A stretch of DNA of 60,000 nt from Cristatella mucedo (Eukaryota; Bryozoa; Phylactolaemata; Cristatellidae): positions 695,001 through 755,000 of the forward strand of contig WPIO01000065.1 of assembly GCA_009760855.2 (NCBI GenBank), in the 5' to 3' direction. Positions 31,330 to 41,035 of the stretch are shown here, in pieces (position 1 is the first letter of the stretch; every line of letters starts with the position of its first letter). Below the pieces are notes generated by a model. It did not search any database, had not been told where the DNA came from, and was given only the letters and a program-made list of their open reading frames with translations. A program made the position numbers and the translations under genes.

Positions 31330-32420
31330 ACAAAAGGCAGACATGCACCTTTGTACCTTTCCTTTGATCCCTCCCAGCCTTCGAGCACCTCAAATTCTCT
31401 TAACTGGCTGCATGTATTGATGACATCCGCACATGGATGGCAGCAAATTTTCTATAACTAAATGACGATAAAACCAACTTATAGTTATAAGCGAACCCAC
31501 TGTGGTTCACAAATTGGAAAGGCTGACGTTTAAAATTGGTTCTTCCAGCATATGTCCACTTGAATCAGCTCGAAATCTAGGTATCATGTTCCAAAGTAAA
31601 CTCTCGTTAGACGACCGTGTCAGCTTCACAGTCAAATCTGCCTATTTTCAGCTTCATAAGATTGCTGAAATTCGGTCTTGTTTAGATAAGGATACCACAT
31701 CTAAGTTAGTCCGTGCATTCGTGACATCCCGTCTCGACTTCTGCAACTCACTGCTCCCAGGCCTACCGGCATGTGTGATCAGGCGACTGCAGCTGGTGCA
31801 AAACTCGGCAGCTAGGCTTGTCTGTCGTGAGCGTCACAGTTGCCACATTACTCTACTTCTCGCCGACCTGCACTGGCTACCAGTCAAGCAACGGAATGAT
31901 TTCAAGGTTTTGTCGCTGACTTTTAGGTCACTTCATCCTTTGGCTCCAGCCTATATCTCAGATATACTCCCCCATCAGGCCATGCATCGTACCACCCACT
32001 TTTCAGAATCCAACAGTCTACAAACACCCCGTACAAACCTCAAATCCTTTAGAGGCCGTGCCTTTAGTTCGTATGATCCCAAGCCTGGAACTCATTCCTG
32101 ACTTGCATCACGACATCCCCTGACTTGGCCAAATTTAAAAAGAAACTAAAAACGGACCTATCTATCACGGCATTTAGTGGGTCTCTGTGATTCGACCTTT
32201 ATGTGCTTATGCGTGCTGACACTGTGCATGCTGCCACTAACCACACTTGCATGCTGACCCTGTGCATATCACCCCTAACCATGTTATTCGTGTTGTTTGT
32301 CAAGCATGATATTACTCACCATTCAATCGCGTTTCCGTTTGCAGCAAATGTAAAGCGCCTAGAAAGAGACTGAGTTCTCTGACGGTGCTTTATCAAGTGC
32401 ATTATTATTGTTATTATTAC
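31330..32420 (+). mobile_element. LINE-A (L2-like), best-preserved C-terminal region
   Basis: A 199-codon open stretch (31502-32101) holds LDFCNSLLPGLPACVIRRLQ, QNSAARLVCRERHSCH, LLADLHWLPVKQRNDFKVLS and RTNLKSFRGRAFSS, the C-terminal region of L2/CR1-type ORF2. The 3' end has AAAGCGCCTAGAAAGAGACT...GGTGCTTTATCAAGTGCATT followed by (ATT)n. It is 5'-truncated within the RT. Confidence 0.9.
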
Positions 32421-32429
32421 CTCAACAAA

Positions 32430-32995
32430 ACATAAGTTTATTAGGGCCAATAGAAACCTGACCGGGGTACATGCGGATTTAGCTGAGACTTATATGATGC
32501 AAACTCGTTGCATGTGGTGGATAAAGCCGGAAATGAGTTTCAGAATTTTGATGCTTTCGAATTGAAGGCGCAGTCACCAAACGGGTTCAATTTTGTGAGA
32601 ACGGCGACACGACTAAATGCTGAGGAGTGATTGGTGCGAGAGCACACTGGATAACCAAAGAAGTCCACTAGCCGGGCTGCTGGAAGCAAGTGAAACAACC
32701 GTTAAGCTAAAGATAGAATCTTGAAATATATTTTACGCTCGATATGGAGCAAATGAAGCTCTGACAGACGGTATTCCGTTGATAATGCAACAGAAAAGCT
32801 GCTGATTTTTGTTGCACTGGTTGTAGACGGTTACAAATACTGGTTAGAAGTCCTAAAATGAAGGTAATGGGCAGTAATCTAGGAGCGATATCACAATACC
32901 TGACTACTTTGACTGCATTTCCCTTGTCTAAACAGACCATCATTTTAACGCTTCTCCACATTCGAACGTAACATTGAATGAATTAAGCTAAGAGA
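32430..32995 (-). mobile_element. Diverged L2/CR1-like fragment (third LINE lineage)
   Basis: The sequence follows the layout of the minus-strand LINEs (GAGTTTCAGAATTTTGATGC, GGCGCAGTCACCAAACGGGT, then a tail of ORF2-like sequence) but is clearly diverged from families A and B. Heavily decayed. Confidence 0.4.
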
Positions 32996-33514
32996 AGCAT
33001 CCGACGATAATTGGTTTTTAATAGCACTTCTAGATTAGTCGCATAAGCCGCTGGCGTGATGATAGGGAATCCAATCTTGAGCAATGAGCCTTTCCACTTA
33101 ATTACTCTCGCTTAAACCCTAAGATGTGTGAGCAAAGAAAACTCATTTTACAAGGTATCTGGACGCAGCTGTTTAGCAATCTCTGTTGGCGTATGTCGCT
33201 GAATGTTTCTCAATCACCGGACGCCCGCGTGTTACTTTGTTGGATGAAATGGCTTTAATAGGCGATTATCTGAGACCTGGCAAGTGAGAGAGTGCAAATT
33301 CTGCTGGAGCCAAAAATCACATCATGGTTGATCGTGAGTTTGAGGCTCTTGTGTGCTCATTGGTGTCCGTCTTTATCAACGTGAGTGAGATTAGATATAG
33401 GTAACGCCACAGCGATTTGCGAAGTGTCTAAACCTATTTCAAATTAATATGGAATTGTGTAATCATTAATAGTACACTGTACATAGTACACCAGAAATTG
33501 TTGAATAACTCAAG
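32996..33514. other. Single-copy intergenic stretch
   Basis: Nothing recognised on either strand. Confidence 0.5.
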
Positions 33515-35345
33515 CACAATCCAAAAATGCTGCTGTCGACGACCAACCGCCTCCTTAACCACGCCCACGTTAGGTCCTTACCTATCGATCCTTGTGAAGA
33601 GGTAACTGATCACTTCTCTAGTATCTTTGTCCACAAGCTACACGAGATCAGCGAGTCCATCTTTAGGATGGCAGCATCCTCCCGGATTCATGTCCCTCAA
33701 TTCCATGCAGCATTTCAGTGTCTACATTCAAGAAGGCTACTGGTGACCTCGTACTTAAGTGCATGTCCCCATCAAAAAAGATATCTAGTTCTCTAGACCC
33801 TATTCTCACTGCCCTGCTTCTATGATGCATTGATCTACTGCTACGATGCATAACGTCGGCCCAGTTTCCCTCCTACCGTTCCTATCAAAGGCCCTTGAGC
33901 GAGTCATTGCAGATTATCCCAACTCATATATTAAAACTTCAAAACATGCTAGTAATTTCAAGTCTGGTTTTAGCACTAATCACTCTACGGAGTCGGCATT
34001 GCTCAGGGTGTATAACGACCTAATTATAAATGCAGACTTGGGTAGATTCTCACTGCTTGTTTTGCTCTTTAGGCAACGGTTGATACTATCAATCACCAAG
34101 TCCTTCTTGAGTAAATATCATCTCGCCTGGGCATCACTGCCACTACTGTGCAACGGTTCATATCCTCTGCCAGAGGTAGACTCCAGAGTATTGATATGAA
34201 TGGACTGGTGTGAATGAACAAAGATCATCGGAGGAACCTCTAAATTATGGATTACCTCAGGGCTCTGTGCTTGGTCCTGTTCTTATCACGATTACACTCT
34301 CACTCTAGCCCAGTGGTTCTCAACCTTCCTAATGCAGCGATCCTTTAATAAAATTTCTCATGTAGTGGAGACCCCCAACGATACAGTTAGTGTGTGCAAA
34401 ATGCTGAAATGCATGCTTTCCCGTGGTCTTAGGCGATCCCTGTGACGTGTCATTCGACCATCAAAGGGGTCGCGACCCACAAGTTGTGAACCATTGCTAT
34501 AGCCAATATCATAGCAGGCACAATCTATTCTTTCACTTCTAAATCGATTACACACAGTTGTACCTTTACTTAAATTACTACTAGTCCTTCAGCACGTCGA
34601 ATTTTCTCAACTCCGTTGCTCTATGTATTCATGACATCCGAAATTGGATGGCAGCAAACTTTCATAAATTGAATGATAATAAAACCAACTTACTTGTATT
34701 GGGCGAACGAAGTGTGATTTAGGAATTGAAAAGGTTAACACTCAAAATCGGCTCTGATAGCATATCTTCTGTTGAAGCTGCACGAATTCTAGGTGTCGTG
34801 CTACAAACTGACCTTTCATTATACGACCGCATCAGCTCCACTCTCAAGTCTGCCTACTTTCAGGTACGTGGCATTGCTAAAATCCGAGCTTGTTTAGAGA
34901 GAGAAAACACGGCTATATTGGCTGATAAATTTATGACATCTCGTCTCGACTTCTGTAACTCACAGCATGCTGGTTTACCGGCCTGTGTAATCAGGCGCTT
35001 AGAGCTGCTGCAAAACTTTGCCGGGCAGTTGCTACACCACTTCTCGCCGGCCTGCACTTGCTCTCAGTCGACCTGCACCGGCCCCCAGTCAAGAGACGCA
35101 TCTACTTCAAGGTTTTGTTACTCACCTTTTTAAATCCTGTCATTCTTTGCCTCCAGCGTACAAACCTATCAGATGTCATCCCCAACCAGGCTAAGCATCG
35201 TGCCACCCACTTTTCGGAATCTAACTGTTTTCCTATACCTAGTACAAACCTCGAATCTTTTGGAGACCGTGCCAATAGTTCGTACGCTCCCAAAGCCTTG
35301 AACTCACTACCGACAGTATCAAGAAATCTCCTGACATGACAACGT
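33515..35345 (+). mobile_element. LINE-A (L2-like), RT plus C-terminal region, carrying a MITE
   Basis: The pre-RT linker has HVRSLPIDPCEEVTDHFSSIF. The RT start has VSLLPFLSKALERVIADY and NHSTESALLRVYNDL. The PQGSVLGP-equivalent is near 34255-34290. The FADD region is disrupted by a 186-bp hAT MITE (34311-34496). The C-terminal domain has FCNSQHAGLPACVIRRLELL. No 3' microsatellite remains; another LINE-A follows directly. Confidence 0.85.
34311..34496. mobile_element. SPIN-like nonautonomous hAT element (MITE), 186 bp
   Basis: Begins CAGTGGTTCTCAACCTTCCT and ends AAGTTGTGAACCATTG, imperfect inverted termini of hAT type. Subterminal blocks TAATGCAGCGATCCTTTAAT, CCCCCAACGATA, TGGTCTTAGGCGATCCCTGT and AAAGGGGTCGCGACCCACAA match my memory of the SPIN (Space Invaders) nonautonomous consensus in the same order along both ends. 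The flanks are CTCTAGCC (34303-34310) and CTATAGCC (34497-34504), an 8-bp target duplication with one mismatch. The undisturbed LINE at 19095-19105 has CTCTAGCC once at the same place. Confidence 0.85.
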
Positions 35346-35349
35346 TAAA

Positions 35350-35614
35350 AAAACTCGTGTCCGTTAATTCCATGCAGCACCTTGGTGTTTACATTCAAGG
35401 CAGCTACTAGTGACCTCGGCCGGAAGTTCACATCCCAAGTAAACAAGATAATTAGTAATGTATACCCTATTCTCATCTCCTGCTTTTATGGATGCACTGA
35501 TCTGTTGCTGAAATGAATAAATTCCGCCAAGTTTTCCTTTAACCTTTCCTATCAAAGACACCGGAACGAGTAATTGAAGATCAGCTGCACTCCTAAATTG
35601 AAACGTCTAACCTT
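35350..35614 (+). mobile_element. LINE-A, left part of a copy split by LINE-B
   Basis: Matches the pre-RT and early-RT part of the preceding LINE copy (33700-33950) and resumes at 36106. The intervening sequence is a minus-strand LINE-B. Confidence 0.75.
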
Positions 35615-36105
35615 GTAATGTAATGTAATGTATCTCCGTCAGTAACTGCACAAAGTCATAAAGACCATGTGGGTGTTACCCAGGAGAGTTTTGTATAGCA
35701 CACTCACAGCCTAAGCGGCTTTCGGTACGCATTCGGTAGCCAACAGACTTCGTCTCACGCAACAAACAGAAAGTGGGAAGCATAGCAGAGTCAGGAGAGC
35801 AGTTGAGGTAGTGAGTAGCATAGAAGTAGCAGTTCAGGACCGCTGAAAAAGATGTGCCATAGTCGGCAGTTGGAGAGTAGATGTCGTTGCGTAAGAACTG
35901 TGGAAGCGAGTTCCACAGTCTAGGACTTGCAGAGCTAAAGCTTCTGTCGCCAATAGTCTTTAAGCGGAGGAATGGGACAGCTAATTTATTGTCCACACAG
36001 GACCTGAGGGCACGAACAGGCTGAAACTGATGCAGCAGTTCAGCTAGGTATGAAGGAGCCAAGCCGTGGCGGGCCTTGTGGGTCAGCTTAAGAACTCTGC
36101 TGTCA
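35615..36105 (-). mobile_element. LINE family B (CR1/L2-like) nested in LINE-A
   Basis: Begins with TAATG repeats (its 3' simple tail read backwards) and then the LINE-B 3' region. The minus-strand frame has KARHGLAPSYLAELLHQF, KTIGDRSFSSASPRLWNSLP and RMRTESRLGCEC. It is 5'-truncated inside the C-terminal domain. Confidence 0.85.
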
Positions 36106-37560
36106 AGTTCCAGTCTGTTTTTAGAACTTATCACTCCACAGAGTCAGCATTGCTTCGGATGTATAACGACCTACTTAGGAATTCAGACTTAGGCAGAGTA
36201 TCTCTGATTGTTTTGCACAATCTTTTGGCAGCTTTTGATACCATCGATCACCAAGTCCTTCTTGAACGCCGCTAATCTCGCATGAGCACCACAGGCGCTG
36301 CCTTGCAATGGCTCAGTTCCTATATCAGTGGGATACTTCAGAGTAGTGATGTGAATGGGCAATGATCGTTCGAGGAACCTTAGAACTAAGGGGTACCTCA
36401 GGGCTTTGTGCTTGGTCTCGTTCTTTTCATGGTTCATACTCTCCTTCTTGCCGATATAACTTCCATGCACAATCTAAACTTTCACTTCTATGCACATGAC
36501 ACTCAGTTGTACCATTGCTTTCACTCCTCACAGTCCTCCAGCCCGTCGAATCCTCTAAACTTCCTTTCTGCATGGAAGAATCACATCTGCACATTGATGG
36601 CAGAAACTTTCTTAAATTGAAAGATAATAAAACCAGCCTACTCGTAATTGGCAATCCATTCGGAAATTGGAAAGGCTAATGCTCAAAATTGGCTCTGCCG
36701 GCATGTCTCCTGTTGAATTTGTACGAAATCTAGATGTCAGGTTTCAAAGTGACCTTCCACTAGACGATTGCATCAGCTCCACACTCAAGTCTGCCTACTT
36801 TCAGCTATATAATATTGCTAAAATTTTGGCTTGTTTTTACAGGGAAACCACAACTATATTGGCTGATGCATTCGTGACAACTCGTCTCGACTTCTGTAAC
36901 TCTGCGCTTGCTGGTCTACAGGTCTATGAAATCAGACGCTTACAGCTAGTGCAAAACTCTGCAGCTAGGCTTGTCTGTCGTGAACCTCTCAGTTGCCACA
37001 TCAAACCCCGTCTCGCCGACCTGCATCTGCTCCTAGTCAAGCGGCTCATCGACTTTAAGGTTCTGTCACTCACTTTTAGGTCCCTTCATTCTTTGGCTTC
37101 AGCATACTTATCAGATCCACCACTACCAGGCTCAGCGTCGTACCACCTGTTTTTCTGAATCTAATCGTTTACCTTCACCTCCTACTAAGCTCAATTCCTT
37201 TGGAAACCGTGCCTTCAGTTCGTACACTCCCAAAGCCTGGATCTCTGTTACGACATGCATCACATCCCTTGACTGATTACATTTAAAAATAAGCTAAAAA
37301 TGTTTGTATTTATTACAGCATTTAGTGGATCCGTGTAATTTATCCATTATGTGATTATGCGTACTGACACTGGGCATTCTTTCATTAAGCATATTTGACG
37401 GCTGACCCTGTGCACTCTACTTTTAACCGTGCTATGGTTGTTGTCATTGAGCTTGCTACCACTAATCATTCGATCACACTTTCTTTGCAGCAAATGAAAA
37501 GTGCCCAGAAAGAGATTGAGTTCACTGAGGGCGCTATAACAAGTATATTATTAGTGCTAC
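36106..37560 (+). mobile_element. LINE-A, right part of the split copy
   Basis: Resumes with HSTESALLRMYNDLLRN-type sequence, then LIVLHNLLAAFDTIDHQVLL, a YAHD in place of YADD (HFYAHDTQLYH), the C-terminal motifs SRLDFCN-like to DLHLLLVKRLIDFKVLSLTFR, and the 3' terminus GTGCCCAGAAAGAGATTGAG...GGGCGCTATAACAAG with ATTATTAG. Confidence 0.85.
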
Positions 37561-37734
37561 AGCTTTTAAGAACTTCAACACTTCGCCCTAATGCAAGTCG
37601 GCGGCTCCACACTGCTGGACCCCAAAGTTTAAGTCGAAGTTTAATCACGCTGCTTCTGTTAAAACAATAAAGACAAATAAAACAATAGAGTGTGCCCTTC
37701 ACTCCAACGAATTGGTCGCTTGCTCTGGACTTCC

Positions 37735-37920
37735 GGTGGTCTTAACTTCTGTAACCCAGTGCTTGCTGGCCTAACGGCGTATGCAATCAGGCGCTGACTG
37801 CCGGTGCAAAACTCTGCCACTAGGCTTGTCTGTCGTGAGCGTAGTAGTTGCCACGTCACGCCACCTCTTGCTGACCTGCATTGACTCCCGGTCAAGCAGG
37901 GTATTGAATATCCACTAAAT
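37735..37920 (+). mobile_element. LINE-A internal fragment
   Basis: About 185 bp of the C-terminal domain (CTTCTGTAACCCAGTGCTTG, CTCTGCCACTAGGCTTGTCT, CTGACCTGCATTGACTCCCG), truncated at both ends. Confidence 0.75.
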
Positions 37921-39310
37921 AGCTATGCACCGTCTCTCGAAAGTCGAGTCTCCGAGGTCTACGAAGAAAGGAACGCTAATAGACTTCGTGAAGCCGTGCT
38001 TTTAAGGGACCCGAAAGAGGCTCTGTCACTTCTTTAGCAGCAAATCGGTGTAGAGGCGAGGCGATTAGAGAGATTAGTGGCGATTAGAGGCTAGACAATA
38101 GAGAGCTAAGCGATTAAACTCGACGGCAGGGAAATAAACTCTCTGTGGTATACTGTGTGCAGACGGCAGCTGTCTTCATCGGATACGGAAGAACGGCTAA
38201 GTTACAGCAGCAAGCCGAGCGGCAGATCTTTCTCAAATCGAGCGAACTTGCCTGGGAGGGCGTGTCGTTACTTGCGAGCGAAGAGGCGACGAGGCGGCTC
38301 GACTGGCAGCCGATGCCCTTCGCTAGGCGACATGGTCGCGAAGGAGACGGGGCGTGAGAGCTGCCTGCCGAGCTCTCCAGGACGGACGATAGGACAGCCA
38401 GCGTGCGAGCGAGCATCCATCCAACTGCCAGCCGAATGCTGGGGCCGCGCACAGAGCAGGACTTTCAGTTGCTAGAGCGATGGCGTCTGAAAGTGCTGCC
38501 CGTGCACGGACGCTCCAAAAACAAGCCTCCGAGCCCGTTTGCCAGTCTCGGCCTTCGATCGACTATGCACGACACCAGGTGCACTCGCGAGCGAGGGAGA
38601 ACCGAATTGAGTGCCTTCCGGCTTCCGCCGTTCGTTCAGGCGACACTCGGGCACGAATGATGCAACGTTGCAGCTACGGTTAACTACGTCCAACGGCACT
38701 CTGCTCCTGCTAAAAACGCGTTCCTATGCGCTTTTGGACCAAAGAATGTTGGTACAAATACACCTCTCGAAGCTTGTCTCGTAGTGCTGTCAGTCCTCGT
38801 TGGACGAGCGGGACAAAAACTGGCGGTGCTGTCGCCTTGTAACAACACAGCCGTATTGGGTCGTAGGCGCAACCTCGATAAGCTCAGGTATAGTGGCGGT
38901 AATAGAACATGGCTACGATAAAGAGCTACCTTGACCTTTTTTGACAAGATCGAGTCGTTAATGTAGATCAGTCTATTCGGCAGCCCCAGAAGGCTATAGC
39001 ACTACAGCACAGGATATTGCATACAAATAAATTTGGAGACGAAAGCACAGCCACCTGACTCGAACCGTGAAACATCACCGACCCACCAACTCTTAAATTG
39101 GGTTTAAATATGCTGTATAAGAGTAGACTATCACATTACCAGCTCCCCAAATATTATAATTCACTAACCACTACTAATCCCTACCCCAGTCATAATTTAA
39201 CTTCTTTGGCATGCACTGGCTTTGCTATTGCTGCTTTTGTCCGGATCGATTCCGAGAACAACTTTTGTTACCAAAGCATTCTAAATAGCTCAACTAAAAA
39301 TAAATAATAT
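37921..39310. other. GC-rich then AT-rich single-copy stretch, possible retroelement leader
   Basis: 37925-38700 is GC-rich with ORFs on both strands, the usual consequence of low stop-codon density. A TTTTAAGGG, an AATAAA at 38131 and short GCGATTAGAG repeats could belong to an LTR of the downstream Ty3 element, but no second LTR supports this. 38700-39310 shows nothing recognised. Confidence 0.3.
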
Positions 39311-39400
39311 ACCAGCTGATTTAACAGCCTCTTTTGTATAGTTACAGAAGAGCCTTTACGGCTATCACCACCACTTGCAGCGGCGGCGATACAGAATCGT
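39311..39400 (-). mobile_element. SINE family 1, 3' half only
   Basis: Contains CAGCTGATTTAACAGCCTCT and the body up to the GGCGATACAGAATCG block. The tRNA head is missing. Confidence 0.75.
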
Positions 39401-39745
39401 TGGAACTAACACCGGCACTTTCAGACCATCGTATGCCTGTACCGCTCGAAATTTCTGAGACCTACAAGTTCCGCTGTCGTCATTAAGGACCAGAGAAACA
39501 GGAAAGAATTTTTAGCTGCCTTGCATCTTGTGGCCCAACACCGCGGATTCGACCAATTCTTGCCCAAAGCTCTGCGAAATCAGCTGGTATGTGGTCTTTT
39601 GTTCAATGGTACTCTGCAAAGGCTATTGACAGTAAAATGTCAGACACTGGAGATAGCATTAGATATTGCGACACCGGCAGGACAGTCGAAAAAAAGAGGT
39701 GGTATCTATGGAAAAAAGTTCCGAGCATTCGACTACCGAATGTAA
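39401..39745 (+). pseudogene. Ty3-type gag, capsid end (element continuing into copy B)
   Basis: The plus-strand frame has LHLVAQHRGFDQFLPKALRN and QLVCGLLFNGTLQRLL, the conserved capsid C-terminal pattern of K02A2.6-type gypsy Gag, preceded by SETYKFRC-like sequence in a shifted frame. Split from its zinc knuckle by a LINE-B insertion. Confidence 0.75.
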
Positions 39746-40195
39746 TATATCTCCGTCTGTAACTCCACAAAGCCATAAGGACTAAGTGGGAGTTTTGTAT
39801 AATGCACTCACAGCCTAGGCGGCATTCGGTATGCATTCGGTAGCCAGCAGACTTCATCTCACGCAACAAAGAGAAAGTGGAAAGCATAGCAGAGTCAGGA
39901 GAGCAGTTGAGGTAGTGAGTAGCATGGAAGTAGCACCTCAGGACCGCTTAAAAGGATGAGCCACAGTTGGTAGCAGAGGAGCAGTTATCGTTGGGGAAGA
40001 ATTGTGGAAGTGAGTTCCACAGTCTATGACCTGTAGAGCTAAAGCTTCTGTTGCCAACGGTCGTTAAGAGGAATAGAAAAGCTAATGTATTGTCCATACA
40101 GGACCTGAGGGCACGAGGAGGCTAAAACTGATGCAGCAGTTTGGCTAGGTACGGAGGGGATAAGCCATGGCGGGCCTCGTGGGTCCGAATTTTTG
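39746..40195 (-). mobile_element. LINE family B inserted in Ty3 gag
   Basis: Minus-strand LINE-B 3' region (starts TAATATATCTCCGTCTGTAA) with broken ORF2 tail motifs (MLSTFSLLREMKSAGYRMHT). Interrupts the Gag reading. Confidence 0.8.
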
Positions 40196-40411
40196 CTAGT
40201 TGACAGGATGAGCGGACCGAACTCTAAGCCAATCACCCGCGAATGCCCCACTTTCGGCTTAACCTAGCACGAATGGTGCAGGTGCCCTCATCCCTGCAGC
40301 ATATGCCATATCTGCGGGATACAAGGTCATATTCAAAGGGTGTGTAAAAGCAAAGATCGGCATCCGATGGATGCTGCAGGAAAAGCGACGGCTAAAGAAA
40401 CAAATTCACAC
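40196..40411 (+). pseudogene. Ty3-type gag CCHC zinc knuckle
   Basis: CHICGIQGHIQRVC at about 40303-40345 is a perfect C-X2-C-X4-H-X4-C nucleocapsid knuckle, bounded on both sides by LINE-B insertions. Confidence 0.75.
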
Positions 40412-41035
40412 AACTCAGGAGAGTTTACCCAGGAGATTGTTGCATAGCGCACTCACAGCCTAAGCGGCTTTCGGTACGCATTCGGTAGCCAGCAGACTTT
40501 GTCTCACGCAACAAACAGAAAGTGGGAAGCATAGCAGAGTCAAGAGAGCAGTTGAGGTAGCGAGTAGCATAGAAGTAGCAGCTCAAGACCGCTGAAAAGG
40601 ATGTGCCAAAGTCGGCAGTAGGAGAGTATTTATCGTTGCGTAAGAATTGTGGAAGTGAATTCCACAGTCTAGGACCTGCAGAGCTAAAGCTTCTGTCACC
40701 AACTGTCTTGAAGTGGAGGAATGGGACAGCTAATTTATTGTCTACACAGGACCTGAGGGCGCGAACAGGCTGAAACTGATGCAGCAGCTCAGCTGGATAT
40801 GAAGGAGCCAAGCCGTGGCGGGCCTTGTGGGTCAGCCTAAGAACTTTGCTCTGTATCTTTTGCTCAACCGGCAACCATCCTAGCTCCTTCAGCAAAGGAG
40901 AATCGTGCTCAAACCGCTGGGACTTGAAGACCAGCCTTGCAGCCATATTTATTGTCCTCTGTAGTGGCATGATGGTACTGCAGAGATATCTCCTGTTGGC
41001 GTAGTTCATCCTCAGGTTGAATACCAAGGAAAAAA
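40412..41035 (-). mobile_element. LINE family B, longest copy, inserted in Ty3 gag-pol
   Basis: A 200-codon minus-strand open frame (40425-41027) has MAARLVFKSQRFEHD, LLKELGWLPVEQKIQSKVLR, KARHGLAPSY, GDRSFSSAGPRLWNSLP and TKSAGYRMRTESRLGCEC. It is the C-terminal region of a CR1/L2-type ORF2, distinct from family A. 5'-truncated. Its intactness suggests it is among the youngest insertions here. Confidence 0.85.

Noticed and set aside
31502-32101. 199-codon ORF as a host gene
   Set aside because: It is the C-terminal region of LINE-A, followed by the family's 3' hairpin and (ATT)n tail.
34311-34496. Contaminating mammalian DNA as the source of the SPIN-like element
   Set aside because: It sits with a target duplication inside a LINE family found many times in this window, so it inserted into this genome.
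38114-38683. Several overlapping ORFs in the GC-rich stretch as genes
   Set aside because: Open frames on both strands are expected from high GC. No motif, no splice pattern and no second copy supports any of them.
40425-41027. 200-codon ORF as a host gene
   Set aside because: Motifs are those of the C-terminal region of a CR1/L2-type LINE and recur at 35676-36134 and 39603-39887.
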